From positions 29,287,900 through 29,351,899 of the forward strand of contig NC_083638.1 in assembly GCF_963576545.1 (NCBI RefSeq): a DNA stretch of 64,000 nt, in the 5' to 3' direction. Source of the DNA: Limanda limanda (Eukaryota; Chordata; Actinopteri; Pleuronectiformes; Pleuronectidae). How positions within the stretch are numbered: position 1 is the stretch's first letter; each line of letters begins with the position of its first letter. The notes under the pieces were generated by a model, which saw nothing but the letters and a program-made list of their open reading frames with translations, did no database searches and was not told where the DNA came from. Shown one piece after another: positions 31,899 to 43,890 of the stretch. The position numbers and the translations under genes are program-made.

Positions 31899-33455
31899 TG
31901 GTGATGAAAGCATTTGGGTGGTGATGAAGGCATTTGAGCGCCTCATGCTGTTCCACCTCAAAGCCATCACTGACCCTCTCCTGGACCCCCTGCAGTTTGC
32001 CTACAGAACCAACAGGTCTGTAGATGATGCAGTCAACATGGCCCTTCACCTTATCCTCCAGCACCTGGACTCCTCAGGAACCTACGCCAGGATCCTGTTT
32101 GTGGACTTCAGCTCTGCCTTCAACACAATCATCCCGGATCTGCTACAGGACAAGCTCTCCCAGCTGAGTGTGCCTGACTCCACCTGCAGGTGGATCACAG
32201 ACTTCCTGTCTGACAGGAGGCAACGCGTGAGGCTGGGTAAATATGTCTCTGAATTCAGATCTATTAGCACCGGTTCCCCTCAAGGCTGTGTTCTTTCACC
32301 TCTTCTCTTCTCCCTGTACACCAACAGCTGCACCTCCAGTCACCAGTCCGTCAAACTCCTTAAGTTCGCGGATGACACCACCCTCATTGGGCTCATCTCT
32401 GATGGGGATGAGTCCGCCTACAGGTGGGAGATTGACCATCTGGTGTCCTGGTGTGAGCAGAACAACCTGGAGCCCAATGCTCTAAAAACAGTGGAGATGG
32501 TCGTGGTTTTCAGAAGGAACCCAGCCCCACCTACCCCTTTCATCCTGAGAGACACCCCAGTCGTCACTGCGGAGTCCTTCCGCTTCCTGGGCACCATCAT
32601 CTCCCAGGACCTCAAATGGGAGCTTAACATCAGCCTCATCACCAAAAGAGGATGTACTTCCTGCGACAGCTCAAGAAGTTCAACCTGCCAAAGGCAATGA
32701 TGGTGCACTTCTACACCTGCATCATCGAGTCCATCCTCACCTCCTCCATCACCATCTGGTTCGCTGCTGCCACCACTAACGACAAAAGTAAGCGGATCAT
32801 CCGCTCTGCTGAGAAGGTGATCGGCTGCAATCTGCCATCTCTACAGGACCTGTTTGCCTCTAGGACCCTGAGGCGTGCAGGTAAGATTGTGGCCGATCCT
32901 TCTCACCCGGGTCACAAACTCTTTGAGGTTCTTCCCTCGGGCAGGAGGCTGCGGGCCATCAGGACCAAAACCTCCCGCCACAAGACCAGCTTCTTCCCGA
33001 CTGCAGTTGGCCTTTTCAACAAGGCCCGGAACCCCCACCTGACTCGGACTTTTATTCCACCCCCACACCTCTAGGATGTGTTTAATTAACACATTATATC
33101 ATATCATATTATATTATACTGCATTACATTGCATATTGCAATATGACACTGTTAACTGTTTTGCATTTAGCATTTCACTTTTTATATTTTTTATATTTTT
33201 ATTCTGAAATGTTTATCTCAAAATAAATGTTACTTTGTATAAATATTGGTAAAAAGTGACTAAATAAGAAGTAAACAGTGAGTAAATATATACTGGTTTC
33301 CCATTTTTTATTGCTCTCCTATGCATGTTGTATTTATTGCGTTTTTATGTTTCTATGTTAATTGTTTGCACCAATACCCAGAGCAAATTCCTTGTATGTG
33401 TGAACGTACTTGGCAATAAAATACTTCTGATTCTGATCTGATTCTGATGATCAAA
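31899..33455 (+). mobile_element. 5'-truncated L2-type LINE
   Basis: Contains the RT and C-terminal coding region, a 3' untranslated region and a TTCTGATCTGA-type repeated tail (33426-33450). The 3' end (AGCAAATTCCTTGTATGTG, then ACTTGGCAATAAA) matches from memory the typical end of fish L2 elements. The endonuclease and ORF1 are missing, the usual result of incomplete reverse transcription. At the left edge a 20-bp near-duplicate (31899-31918 and 31918-31937) is seen. No clear target duplication was found. Confidence 0.85.
31906..33074 (+). pseudogene. L2 LINE reverse transcriptase, frameshifted
   Basis: The first frame (31906 to about 32650) carries LDPLQFAYRTNRSVDDAV, ILFVDFSSAFNTIIP (catalytic D), GSPQGCVLSPLLFSLYTN, LLKFADDTTLIGL (FADD catalytic pair) and SFRFLGTIISQDLKW. 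At about 32645-32652 the frame shifts, and the thumb and C-terminal region continue as MYFLRQLKKFNLPK ... IIESILTSSITIWF ... PSGRRLRAIRTKTSRHK to 33074. The N-terminal endonuclease is absent. The motifs are intact but the protein cannot be made in one piece. Confidence 0.85.
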
Positions 33456-36400
33456 GTCGATTATTATTTAGTGCAAAAATGTATCCTTTTTTAAGTGAAA
33501 GCTTGAGGAGGTAAACCTTTTTAGCCCACCAGCAAAAATATATTATTATTATTATTATAAGCCAAACCACTGACAAGATTGGAACTAATGAGAGCCGACA
33601 GAGAAGCAGCATTAGTTGCGTTTAGAGTGGATGGTTCTGCGAATACAGACAGATTGATTAAAATTGGGATTTGTTATTATCTTGCAACTGTCCAGAGTTG
33701 TTGATGCCAATCTCAGCAGACATTGGGTGAGAGGAGTGTAGCTTGGACAGATCGTCACTCATAGGGCTGACAACCTGCATGTCTTTGGACTGTGGGAGGA
33801 GGCCCAAATTAGTCATTCTAAGAACGGTCAGTGAATAAGGCCCAACATCATCATCTGTGTCTCTACGTCACGTTTCGTGTGATGGAGTCATAGTTGCCCA
33901 GTTACATGACCAATATCCCATGGAACTCTGAGCGAGCTGTCGTACCAATGTCACACTACAGCTGCAGCTGGACCCCAGCTGGCGGCCCCTACCGACACCC
34001 AACCTGCAAAAAATGATTTGACTGAACAGATGCAGAAGTTTGTCGTTGAAATACCTGTTCATTCAAGATAATGGTTTGTGAACCAACCATTGCGATTCTG
34101 ACATTAATTACTACATTGCAATAGGTAGCCTTGATGAGGTGGTAACAATATTCCTCACACAGCAGACCCAGTGCAAAGAAAAAAACTCAAACAGTCCACT
34201 ACAGATTCAATTAGCTGACAATCCGTAAACACCTATTGTTATTTTTCTTTTTGAATGACAACTTATTCTCCACCTGTCAAGATAACGGGTGTTTGTAAGG
34301 GACACACTCACATACAGAATATAGACTACTTGTGCTCTGACGCACACAAATACAAATGTGCACAGTTTCTCAGGTAAAGGTTGTGGACTTTAAGAATATT
34401 CTCATTAGGTCTCAATACAACACTACCGATGCTGTCTCCATCATGGAAACTGCAGTGTGTGTATGTGTGTACGTTTATGTGTGGACATAATGAGCAATAG
34501 TGTGAGTTTGTGTGCTGAAAGACGGTGGTAACTAACACTCTGACAACACTCTTCTATCACCTTAAACCCCCTGGGTTGTGTGTTGAGAGCACCGGATGGA
34601 GCACAATTATGTTTATTATTGTCCTCTAGACGTCACTCATACCTTAATAATAGCATGTCGTGTCTGACTTATTGTCAAAATACACTCACATACAGGCTGA
34701 GCTAAATTTAATGGCAAAATACAAACCAAGTGGCCTTAATGCAATGAAATCAACAGTGGACAATTCTATCACTCTGTATTTGTTTGTGAGGAAAATGAAA
34801 TGAATATATTTTAAGTTTGTCAGGTTGCCAGGATGTGAATGGCACTTTTCAAGGTATGACAGCAACACAAGATGTTGTGACTCAATTATACTCACTTTAA
34901 GAAAAAAGAGAGGCACATGTTTTTGCCAATGTGACTCCGGATAGTACACTGACTGTCATGGAGCTCTGTGCTAGTCGTCCTCGATGTGAAATACATTTAG
35001 AGAGTCTCGCCTACACAGCCTACACAGCCTACACATATGAAAATTGCCCCTCTGCTTTTGTGTTGGAGAAAAACAGCAAAGCATATGAGAGCGTATTTTG
35101 GAGGATTTAATACATTCTGCACCTTAGGCCGAGATTAAACCAAGCAGCGGTGAAATAGGATGTGACAAAGGGTGCATGTACCAAAGAGCAGCCTAGTGTA
35201 TCAGCTGTATGTTGTGGGGGTGTCTGTACGATATGATGATACGTGTGTGTGTTCTGCATGTGTTATGCCATATCAAATCATGTCATCGCTTTGTGTTTAT
35301 ATAAAAAGGAGAAACAGGTGGGAACAAGATAAATGGAGCGAACAGAATAGGTAAAGGGGAAATAAATAGTTCTGACATTACTAACATGGAGCCCTCTAAT
35401 TCTTCTTAGTAGCGGCAGGTTGTTAAAAACCTTGGACGCTAATCGGGAAGAGGCTGCTGTATCGAGATGGAGCAGCAGAGACAAGTTGTGTCATTGAGCA
35501 GGAGGGTGTGCAGCTTTGGTGGCTGGGACGCCACTGCAGCCATTCGTCAACTTTTGCAGTTAGCTGATCTGTGCTGTGATGCATCAAAAGTCCAATATAT
35601 TTCCAGATAGCGGAAGGAAAACAAAATTTGACACCAGCTGTGGCGTTGCATCTGCCAGGCAACCAAGCACAAAAAAAAAGCATAAATTCTTGGTGAAGCA
35701 GGTGGAGAGCTGAGGACCGATGGGGCAGTTCCAGGGCACATGCCTCCTAAGTGCTGAGTGCTCATCGCTGAAATGCCAGTAAAATGGGTTGTAGTATTGA
35801 AACCCCTATACAGGCCTCGTGGAATTATCCACCTGACTCTGCCCTGAGAAAATGCATGTTGATTGTTTCACTAGAGGCCGAGAAAACGTGATCTATAGGG
35901 TGAACAGCTGTGATGACCTCGTTGTGTTTATTGACTTCCCATCAAAGTGCATGGCACAGCACTTCTGTGTAAACGTGGCAAGATTTCTGCTTGTAATCAT
36001 TGTTGCATTAACCTGCTTAGAGGGAGTTCATACCATTTGCATCTAAAGTTCCCTCGACCCTAATTCATGTTAAACTGTGGTCCCTCAGATGCAAAGAGTC
36101 CCTGTCCCAGCTAATAGTGCAGAGTGGAGCAATTAAATTATGCTGAAGTTCTTCTAAACGTTTCCTGACACAGATTGATGGCTGCTCTGTTATGCTAACA
36201 AGAGAAGGTCAAATTTTGGAATGACTTAACTTAGAAAATGGAAAATGCCAACCTATGTCACTACTCAACTTTTCAATCACATCCTTATTTAGCAGACAGT
36301 TTAAAAAAAAGTTAAAGTAATGATATACTACAGTTGGTTGTCCTGAAGGTCACCAGCCACTATTTAGTTTTTACTGCTTTACCATTATGGAAAAATTATG

Positions 36401-36518
36401 TCTAATAATTTAAAGGTTCTACAATTCTCCTCAATTATTTACCCTGGTTCAACCGAACCAGGGAAAAATATGCCTCTTCGCTCAATCGGATAGACCTACA
36501 ACCAATCAGAGCAACGTA
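33456..36518. other. Non-coding intergenic DNA
   Basis: No supported gene. A (TTA)n run occurs at 33539-33558. Bases 33752-33810 (CAACCTGCATGTCTTTGGAC, then TGTGGGAGGA) look like a piece of the common fish repeat also suspected near 14895-15160. The rest is unassigned. Confidence 0.45.
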
Positions 36519-37541
36519 CACTGCTCAAATAAAATTAAAGGAACACTTTTTTATCAGGGTATGGCATGAATTCAATTGCACTTTTTTGATCATTATCTGG
36601 TCAGTTAAGTAGCAGAGGGGGTTATTAATCTGTTTCAGCTGCATTGGTGTTGATGGAATTAACAACAGGTGCACTAGAGGGGCAACAATGAGACGACCCC
36701 CAAAATAGGAGTGGTTTTGAATGTGGAGGCCATTTCAAGTTTCTCCCTCTTGATCACTTCGACTGGTTTTCCATTAGTGTTGGCTTTAGCTAGAGTCATT
36801 ATCTCTACTGGGAGCATGAGGCGATTTCTTAACCCTACAGAAGGCATATCCATGGAGGGACGCACAGACCTCTACAGGCTAGAGAACGGCAGTCTTACTG
36901 CCATTAGGTATCGGGATGAAATCCTTGAACCCATGGTCAGACCCTACGCTGGTGCAGTAGGTCCTGGGTTCCTCCTGATGCACAATAATGCCCGGCCTCA
37001 TGTGGCAAGGGTATGCAGGCAGTACCTGGAGGATGAAGAAATTTATGCAATTGAATGGCCCTCACGATCACCTGGCCCAAACCCGATAGAACACCTCTGG
37101 GACATTATGTTTCGGTCCATCAGACGCCACCAGGTTGCTCCTCAGACTTTACAGGAGCTCACTGATGCCCTTAGACAGATGTGGGAGGACATCCCACAAG
37201 ACACCGTCCGTTGTCTCATTAGGAGCATGCCGCGACGTTTTCAAGCATGCATACAAGCACGTGGGGGCCACACAAGATATTGAGAAGCATTTTGAGTTGC
37301 AGAAATTGAATTTTGGCAAAACGGACAAGCCTGCCACATCACTTTTTCACTATGATTTTCGGGGTGTCTAAAAAATTGAGCCCTCTGTAGGCTGAAAACT
37401 TTTATTTCCATCAAAGATGTGGCATCCTTTTGTTCCTAAGACATTAAACTGTCCATATCAGTATAAATATCCAACATAATTTTTTTTCACAATGAGATCT
37501 GATGTGTTTTCAAAGTGTTCCTTTAATTTTTTTGAGCAGTG
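36519..37541 (+). mobile_element. Internally deleted Tc1-like transposon
   Basis: 1023 bp flanked by TA on both sides (36517-36518, 37542-37543). The left end CACTGCTCAAATAAAATTAA pairs with the complement of the right end (CACTGCTCAAAAAAATTAAA), and the inverted repeat extends through AGGAACACTTT. A transposase C-terminal half is present (about 36850-37283), but the N-terminal DNA-binding half is missing. It is a non-autonomous deletion derivative that could in principle still be moved by a related transposase. Confidence 0.88.
36711..37283 (+). pseudogene. Tc1-like transposase, N-terminally deleted
   Basis: The first about 45 codons (MVLNVEAISSFSLL ...) correspond to leader sequence, not to a transposase domain. 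Around codon 46 the frame jumps into the DDE domain: ISMEGRTDLYRLENG, RYRDEILEPMVRPYAG, FLLMHNNARPHVARV, SPGPNPIEHLWD. The paired helix-turn-helix domains and the first catalytic Asp are deleted. The second Asp, in the usual HDNARPH motif, is Asn here (HNNARPH); the Glu of PIEHLWD is kept. The C-terminus (RSMPRRFQACIQARGGHTRY) is complete. Confidence 0.85.
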
Positions 37542-37543
37542 TA

Positions 37544-40500
37544 TATATCTATATATATTCTTTGTTTTGTGTGTTTTTGGCTTTCGGCATCTGTGCACAG
37601 ACTGCACACTCACTTTTATTATGAATCCTGAAAACAGTTTTATGAAAGAAGCCCCAGGACATTGTAAACCTCCCAGCACTAAGTGAGGGTGGCAGGAGAA
37701 GGTTAAATTATATGATTTTCCACTACATGTGTCAAAGAGAGAGTGTTACTTTAATTCATAAACACAGAATTATCTTTTCAGTAAAAGTAGCATTCAACAC
37801 ATACACACACACACACACACACACACTGAAGTGCTGAAGGTCAAGGTCAACAGGCACTGCTTATTGAATATGTGTATTTGAGTTTGTTCTAACCATCTCT
37901 GAGAAATGTCTTCTACATCGACGTCCACTGAAAGAATTATAAACATCTGTCTTCTAAAAATCTGTTCTTTATACAAAGATATTACACACAGTGTTAGTCA
38001 TTAGACCTTTTTTTTTCTTACTTTTTTTGTAATACTAGACTTTACCATCTCTCTTTCTAAATGTGGGGAGCTTAGACTGATGGATGACATGACAGCTCCA
38101 CAAAAGTAAAGCCATATCACCTTGATCGCCTCCTGGTGGCTGGCTGCAGGATAGGTCACATTCCCCCCCTCCTCCATTTTAGGGGATTGGGCATGAACCA
38201 AACTAAAGAGTAAACAGACTAAAGAGTATACATTTATTTTATTGTGTACCTTTCACATGTTTTTCACAAAAAAGTGTTCCTTCTCTTTAGCTATTTCTCA
38301 TAAACCATAAAGTATTTTTGTGTGTTGATTTTTTCCGAGGTAAATTATGTTTTAATTTGTTATTCGAAACTATAAAAAGGTGAAATGTCATGATTCACAG
38401 CTAAGACTGACATGCGATTGGTCAAGTGCGTGTATAGTTGGGACCTTGGTTCCTTAACTCTACTTACAATCACTTCTGAGCAGACTCTGGCTCCAAAGGA
38501 CATCATAATCACAAGGTTGTGGCACCCTTGGATATTTGAGCGTCCTTTTTTTATCAACAGGAAGTGGAGCCGCGCCATTCATCTTTATATACAGTGGATG
38601 GTGGGGGGAGCCAATGGTTTAACAGGGAGAGACTCTTGCACTAACCTGTACACTTTGCTATCTGTTCAACATTACTCACTTCAAACATTGCAGAGAAAAT
38701 AATTGTTGATTGCTACATTTTATGATTAAAATAATAAACCATCATTAAGGTATCCCACACATAACATAAAAGGTAACTTGATGAAGTGTATTTTTCCTCC
38801 TGGGTCTAAGACGAGAATTTGCAAGCCTGTGTCAATGACTTGCAACTTCATTAGGTTGCTCTGCAAAAATGGGAACCACTTGGGGACAATAGGGACACTA
38901 ATGCAGATACACTCACTGGTTTTATGGAACCAATTTGTGTGACTGTATTGCGGGAACATGATGCCCTACATCTCTACAGTTTCACCTGAAATGTGTGTTT
39001 GCATAGCACCACACCAGGGCTTTTATAGACTTGGCCTGCCTGCTACATTAGCATTCGTCTCACTGGTGACATTAAGAATTAGTTTGTGCCTTATTTGCTC
39101 ATGCTGAGTACATTGCAGCAAAGGGGGTAATACAATAAAAACAAGAACATTTTCATAAATGAAACAACACTCAAAATGGTTATCTGCAACTACAGTAGTT
39201 TTACACACTGAATTAGATGCTCATTATTTAGAAAGTGCAGTGGACCAATCCAAATGGAGCAGGGCCAAGTTACTAATTGTCCAGCACTAGTTCAGAAACA
39301 CTTTTCAGGAAATCTCAGTGTCTTGTCTTGGAATCGGTCCAGTTGATGGCCTCCGCCGGAACCTGCAACAAGGTTGCACTGGCTACTTAGTAATCTCAAG
39401 GGGCAACTGTGACAGTCTACGAAATGTCAAATAAAAGTGCATTTGGTAGGCCACAAAACAAAAGGAAAACAAACAAGTAACAAGCTAACAGTCCCACTGT
39501 GACTCATCAGTTGACAGATCGAACTGGATTGTAGCCTGGGAATGAACCAAGCAGGAAGGGCATGTAAAGAAAGGTAGTGGATGAGCGCTCTCCCCTGGGT
39601 CTGGGCATGACTCACTAAAAATATTACTCAATACTCCTGAAATGGGGATGGGAAAAAAATAAAAACAAAAAGCCTCACTCACCCTCTCCAGCCATCTCCA
39701 CCTGGGGCCTCTGTCTGCTGGTGGGCTGGGTGGAGAGGTGATGCTGCCCTCCTCTGGGAAGGGCTCAGTCTGGTCTCACTCACTCACAGCATTTTTATTT
39801 ATTGTTTTTTTTTCCTTAACCTGCCTCCCTCCCCGCACACCTAACCCCAAAGACAGATGTCCTCCTCACTTGGCACGCACACACACACACACATACACAC
39901 AAACTTATGCACTTACATACACTCGTACATACAAATAATTCACCCATTTCGATCGTACGACACAATCAAAAATGTCTTATTGTATAATTCATAAGTCCCT
40001 TAATAATGTGCTGGATAACTTGATGAGGGGTAAAAAGAAAAAAAAAAATGAATGGTGATGGCCCATTAATAAAACTGAATATTGAACTCATCCTGAAACC
40101 TTTTTTTGAACAATAGCAAAGTCTATGTGTAGCTTGCAGAGTTCCTTTCTGCATCTAAATGAGGTGGAATTTAGAAAGATAATCTAATGTCGACATGAAT
40201 CAAAGGCAGTAAATTACGCCTTATTATGGAGAAACTTGCATCAATGCATCAGCCAACATATAAATATGGCCGCTGTGTACAGTGCAACCCCACTGATTGA
40301 ACTAAATATATTTCTCAACTCTTAATGGGACAAAGTTCCTGATTAAAGATTTGAATATGTGTCACTCATGGAAAATAATAAAAGTGTGAATTGCAGTCTT
40401 ATAGAGGAGTATAGCAGTGTTTTCATATGAAAACACTGCTGAATAATCAACATAACACATAGCTGCATGCTCAAATTATGTGTCACTGCTAAAAAGATGG

Positions 40501-41140
40501 ATAAAATCTTTATCTTTAAGTGTCCACTCTGAAAGAGCTTGACATTATGCCACAGCTCTTATATAAATGGTATTCTGATTGAAGGGCACTTCTGTCAGCA
40601 ACACCTACAGAACCCACGTCAATGAGTAATACCTGAGGTATCACTCTTGCAGAAAGGAAAATTAGATTCAAATGAACCTGAGCACAATTAAACATTAGAT
40701 ATTAAATATGAGAAAGCTGATCCACTTCTCTGAGACCGCACCAGAATCTGCATTCTGAGTGTCTGATTCCTGAGCTCCCAGAAATCTCATTTACGCATGT
40801 ATCAACATGTTATCTGTACCTGCCTGTATGTATTCAAACAAAGACATCTGCTGACAGGCCGTTGCGTCTTAGTCTGGTGTTAATAAGAGCTCTCTTATGA
40901 TCAGACCTCAATAAAGGCTTAAGAAAAAAATATTTTTTCACAACTCGTTATAAAGTAAAATATGTCTTACTTTTTGCTCTGTGGCTTCATTGTAGAGTTG
41001 TGTACAGCGCTATTTGCACTGCCATGGCTCTTTCTTTTCTGTGGTGTCAGTGGGCTGGTGGACCATTAAAACATTTATAAAATGTTTTACCATCCTCTGC
41101 AGCCAGCCAGATCCCAGAATAACACCGACTCTAATTGTGA
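37544..41140. other. Non-coding intergenic DNA
   Basis: No supported gene. It contains a (CA)n run at 37802-37826, CA-rich DNA at 39878-39900, and a perfect 28-bp palindrome at 40423-40450. Bases about 38040-38215 (CTCCTGGTGGCTGGCTGCAG, then CCCCTCCTCCATTTTAGGGG) resemble a widespread fish repeat I cannot name. Confidence 0.45.
40423..40450. repeat. Perfect 28-bp palindrome
   Basis: AGCAGTGTTTTCAT followed directly by its exact complement, with no loop. It sits in otherwise unique AT-rich DNA with no transposon around it that I can recognise. Confidence 0.9.
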
Positions 41141-41142
41141 CT

Positions 41143-41240
<98 letters not shown>
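41143..41240 (+). repeat. (GATA)n microsatellite, 98 bp
   Basis: About 24 uninterrupted GATA units directly abutting the 3' end of the minus-strand LINE at 41241. Read from the LINE, its tail is AATAAAGTAC followed by TCTATC repeats, so the array probably grew from the LINE tail. Confidence 0.95.
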
Positions 41241-41381
41241 GTACTTTATTCATCCCCGAAGGGAAATTAAGTTGTCATAGCAGCCAGTATATTTGAATAC
41301 AATAAAATACAATACAATACAATACAATAAAATTAAAAATATTGAGGTAGAAAGAATAAAAAACAGAAGCACAAGATAAAA

Positions 41382-41541
41382 TACAATAAAATAGGTAGAT
41401 AAGGTGCAGTGTCAAGATGATGGTAATACTGATGATATGATGGTAATGGTATTGTTAGAATACAATAAAATAGATAGATAAGGTGCATTGGCAAGATGAT
41501 GGTAAAAGTACTGATGATATGATGGTAATGGTATTGTTAGA
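41382..41541. repeat. Tandem duplication of about 80 bp in the LINE 3' region
   Basis: Two copies (41382-41460 and 41461-41541) share TACAATAAAATAG, GATAAGGTGCA and TGATGATATGATGGTAATGG with a few substitutions and a small indel. Confidence 0.9.
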
Positions 41542-41988
41542 CAGTATATAAGAATAGTACAGTATATATAGTATATAATATAACATAATATATATTTATA
41601 TATGATAGTAATTATACCAATATAAAAGCAGTATATGGTAATAATGGCAGCAACAGTATATATAATAGTAATGGCGGTATAATAATAGTAATTATAACAT
41701 GTACACATGTATAAATATGTGTATATAGACTTACGTAAACAAGAATATACAGAGAGTATGATATGATATATAGTAGAAGTATGAATATGAATATAAGTAT
41801 TTGACTATACAATAGGTAATATAATATACTAAGAGTCTAAGAATATGTAGACAGAGTGTGCAAAAGACAATATTATTGTATAAAATGATATATAATATCA
41901 ATATGGTATATATGAACACATATCACATATGATGTGAAGTAAGTGTATATGGAGTGTTGTACAGGATCCACAGTGCAAGGAGACAGGT

Positions 41989-43890
41989 TTAGTGCAGTTC
42001 TGTGATGGTGGCTCTGACAGAGGGGGAGGAGTTGAACAGTCTTATTGCGGTTGGGAGGAACGATTTCCTGTATAGTTCCTTAGAGCAGCGGGGTTGAATG
42101 AGTCTGTGGCTGAAGCTGCTCCTTAGCTTGTCCATGGCTTTGTAGAGGGGGTGAGAGGGATGGTCCATGATTGCCAGCAGTTTTGCCAGCATCCTGTCCT
42201 CCACCACCTCCTCCAGGGTGACAAGCTTAGAGCCAACCACAGACTCTGCTTTCCTGATGAGTTTTCTCAGTCTGTTGGCGTCCTTTGCCTTGATGCCCGC
42301 ACCCCAGGACACCACAGCAAAGAAGATGGTGCTCGCCACAACAGACTGGTAGAACATCTGCAGCATCTTGTTGCAGACGTGGAAGGACCTGAGCCTCCTC
42401 AGGAAGTAAAGCCGGCTCAGGCCCTTCTTGTAGACGGCCTGTGTGTTGGTGGACCAGTCCAGTTTATTGTCCAGTGTGACACCCAGGTACTTGTATGCCG
42501 ACACCACCTCCACATCCGTCCCACCGATGCAGACAGGAGAGGGCAGGGGCTTGTTCCTCCTGAAGTCCACCACCATCTCCCTCGTCTTCGCCACGTTGAG
42601 CTGCATGCAGTTCTCCCCACACCACTTCACAAAGCGGTCAACCAGGTCCCTGTACTCAGCCTCCCTCCCGCCCTCAACACACCCCACAATGGCCGTGTCA
42701 TCAGAGAACTTCTGTAGATGACACGACTCAGTGCAGTGCTGAAAGTCAGCAGTGTATGTGGTGAAGAGGAAGGGGGACAGTACAGTTCCCTGGGGGGCCC
42801 CGATGTTACTGATCAGACGACCAGACACACAGTTCTGTAATCTAACAAACTGCGGTCTGCCCGTCAGATAGTCATCGACCCAAGTGATGAGGGGAGCACT
42901 CACCTGCGTGCCCTCCAGTTTGGCCTTCAGCAGTCTGGGCTGGATGGTGTTGAAGGCGCTGGAGAAGTCGAAGAACATGATCCGGACTGAGGTGTTGGGT
43001 CTGTCCAGGGAGGAATAAGCCTTCTGCAGCAGGTAGATGATTGCATCATCAACCCCAACATGGGGCTGATAAGCAAACTGCAGGGGGTCTTGTGATGGGA
43101 ACACCAGCGGCCTGAGGTGTGCCAGGACCAGTCTCTCCATGACCTTCATGATGTGAGAGGTCAGTGCCACCGGCCTGTAGTCCTCCAGTGCAGCAGGACG
43201 TCCTTTTTTGGGCACTGGGACCAGGCAGGATGTTTTCCAGAGCACTGGCACTCTCTGAAGGTGTAGGCTCAGGTTGAAGAGGTGCTGGAGAACTCCACAG
43301 AGCTGGCTGGAGCATCCCTTCAGCACACGAGGGCTGATGCGATCAGGTCCTGCAGACTTCCTCAGTTTGAGCTTCTCCAGCTCTCTCCTCACCTGGCTGG
43401 CTGAGAATTGGAGTCCAGACTGGGGGGTGGGGGATGTCAGTGGTGGGTTTGAGGGTGGATGGGATGAGGGTGGTGCAGAGAGGTGTGTGTTGTAGGAGGT
43501 GGTGGGGGGCTGTGGGTGATGTGAGGATGTCCTGGGGGTGGCAGGTGTGGGAAGGTCTGTGGTGAAGGCCAGCGGGGGGGTGGGGGGAGGTGGTGGGGGG
43601 CAGGGGGTGATGGGGGGAGGTGGGGGGTTGTTGTTCAGAGAAGCAGAGGAGGCAGTGGAGGGTCCGCTGGGGGTGGGGGGGTTGGAGTTGAACCTGTTGA
43701 AGAAAGAGTTCAGCTCGTTCGCACGTCCCTCATCCCCCGCTGCTCCCCCACCTCTCCTCTGGAAGCCGGTGATCTCCTTCATCCCACTCCAGACGTCCCT
43801 GGTGTTATTGTCTTCCAGTTTGTGCTCCAGTTTTCTCCTGAAGTTGTCCTTGCTCTCCCTGATGGTGGTTCGCATTAGAGTAAACTTCAT
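41989..43890 (-). CDS. LINE reverse transcriptase (open, 5'-truncated)
   Basis: 633 codons without a stop. Residues 1-60 are a linker (NFRRKLEHKLEDNNTRDVW) that normally follows the endonuclease. A Pro-rich low-complexity region covers residues about 70-160. RT follows: KLRKSAGPDRISPRVLK, LVPVPKKGRPAALEDYRPVA, RIMFFDFSSAFNTIQP (catalytic D), GAPQGTVLSPFLFTTYTADF, LQKFSDDTAIVG (FSDD in place of FADD) and AYKYLGVTLDNKLDW. The C-terminal part ends with SFLPTAIRLFN. Openness suggests recent insertion, but no endonuclease means it cannot retrotranspose by itself. The listed Met is only the first in the surviving frame. Confidence 0.85.
   Translation of the reverse strand: MKFTLMRTTIRESKDNFRRKLEHKLEDNNTRDVWSGMKEITGFQRRGGGAAGDEGRANELNSFFNRFNSNPPTPSGPSTASSASLNNNPPPPPITPCPPPPPPTPPLAFTTDLPTPATPRTSSHHPQPPTTSYNTHLSAPPSSHPPSNPPLTSPTPQSGLQFSASQVRRELEKLKLRKSAGPDRISPRVLKGCSSQLCGVLQHLFNLSLHLQRVPVLWKTSCLVPVPKKGRPAALEDYRPVALTSHIMKVMERLVLAHLRPLVFPSQDPLQFAYQPHVGVDDAIIYLLQKAYSSLDRPNTSVRIMFFDFSSAFNTIQPRLLKAKLEGTQVSAPLITWVDDYLTGRPQFVRLQNCVSGRLISNIGAPQGTVLSPFLFTTYTADFQHCTESCHLQKFSDDTAIVGCVEGGREAEYRDLVDRFVKWCGENCMQLNVAKTREMVVDFRRNKPLPSPVCIGGTDVEVVSAYKYLGVTLDNKLDWSTNTQAVYKKGLSRLYFLRRLRSFHVCNKMLQMFYQSVVASTIFFAVVSWGAGIKAKDANRLRKLIRKAESVVGSKLVTLEEVVEDRMLAKLLAIMDHPSHPLYKAMDKLRSSFSHRLIQPRCSKELYRKSFLPTAIRLFNSSPSVRATITELH

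Noticed and set aside
38040..38215. Possible host exon or named repeat
   Set aside because: It resembles a common fish dispersed repeat, but I could not fix its ends or family, so it is only mentioned in the intergenic entry.
41143..41240. Regular array that might suggest CRISPR-like spacing
   Set aside because: It is an uninterrupted 4-base repeat with no spacers, at a LINE tail in an animal genome.
42151..42717. 188-codon plus-strand open frame
   Set aside because: Antisense shadow of the LINE reverse transcriptase; no motif of its own.
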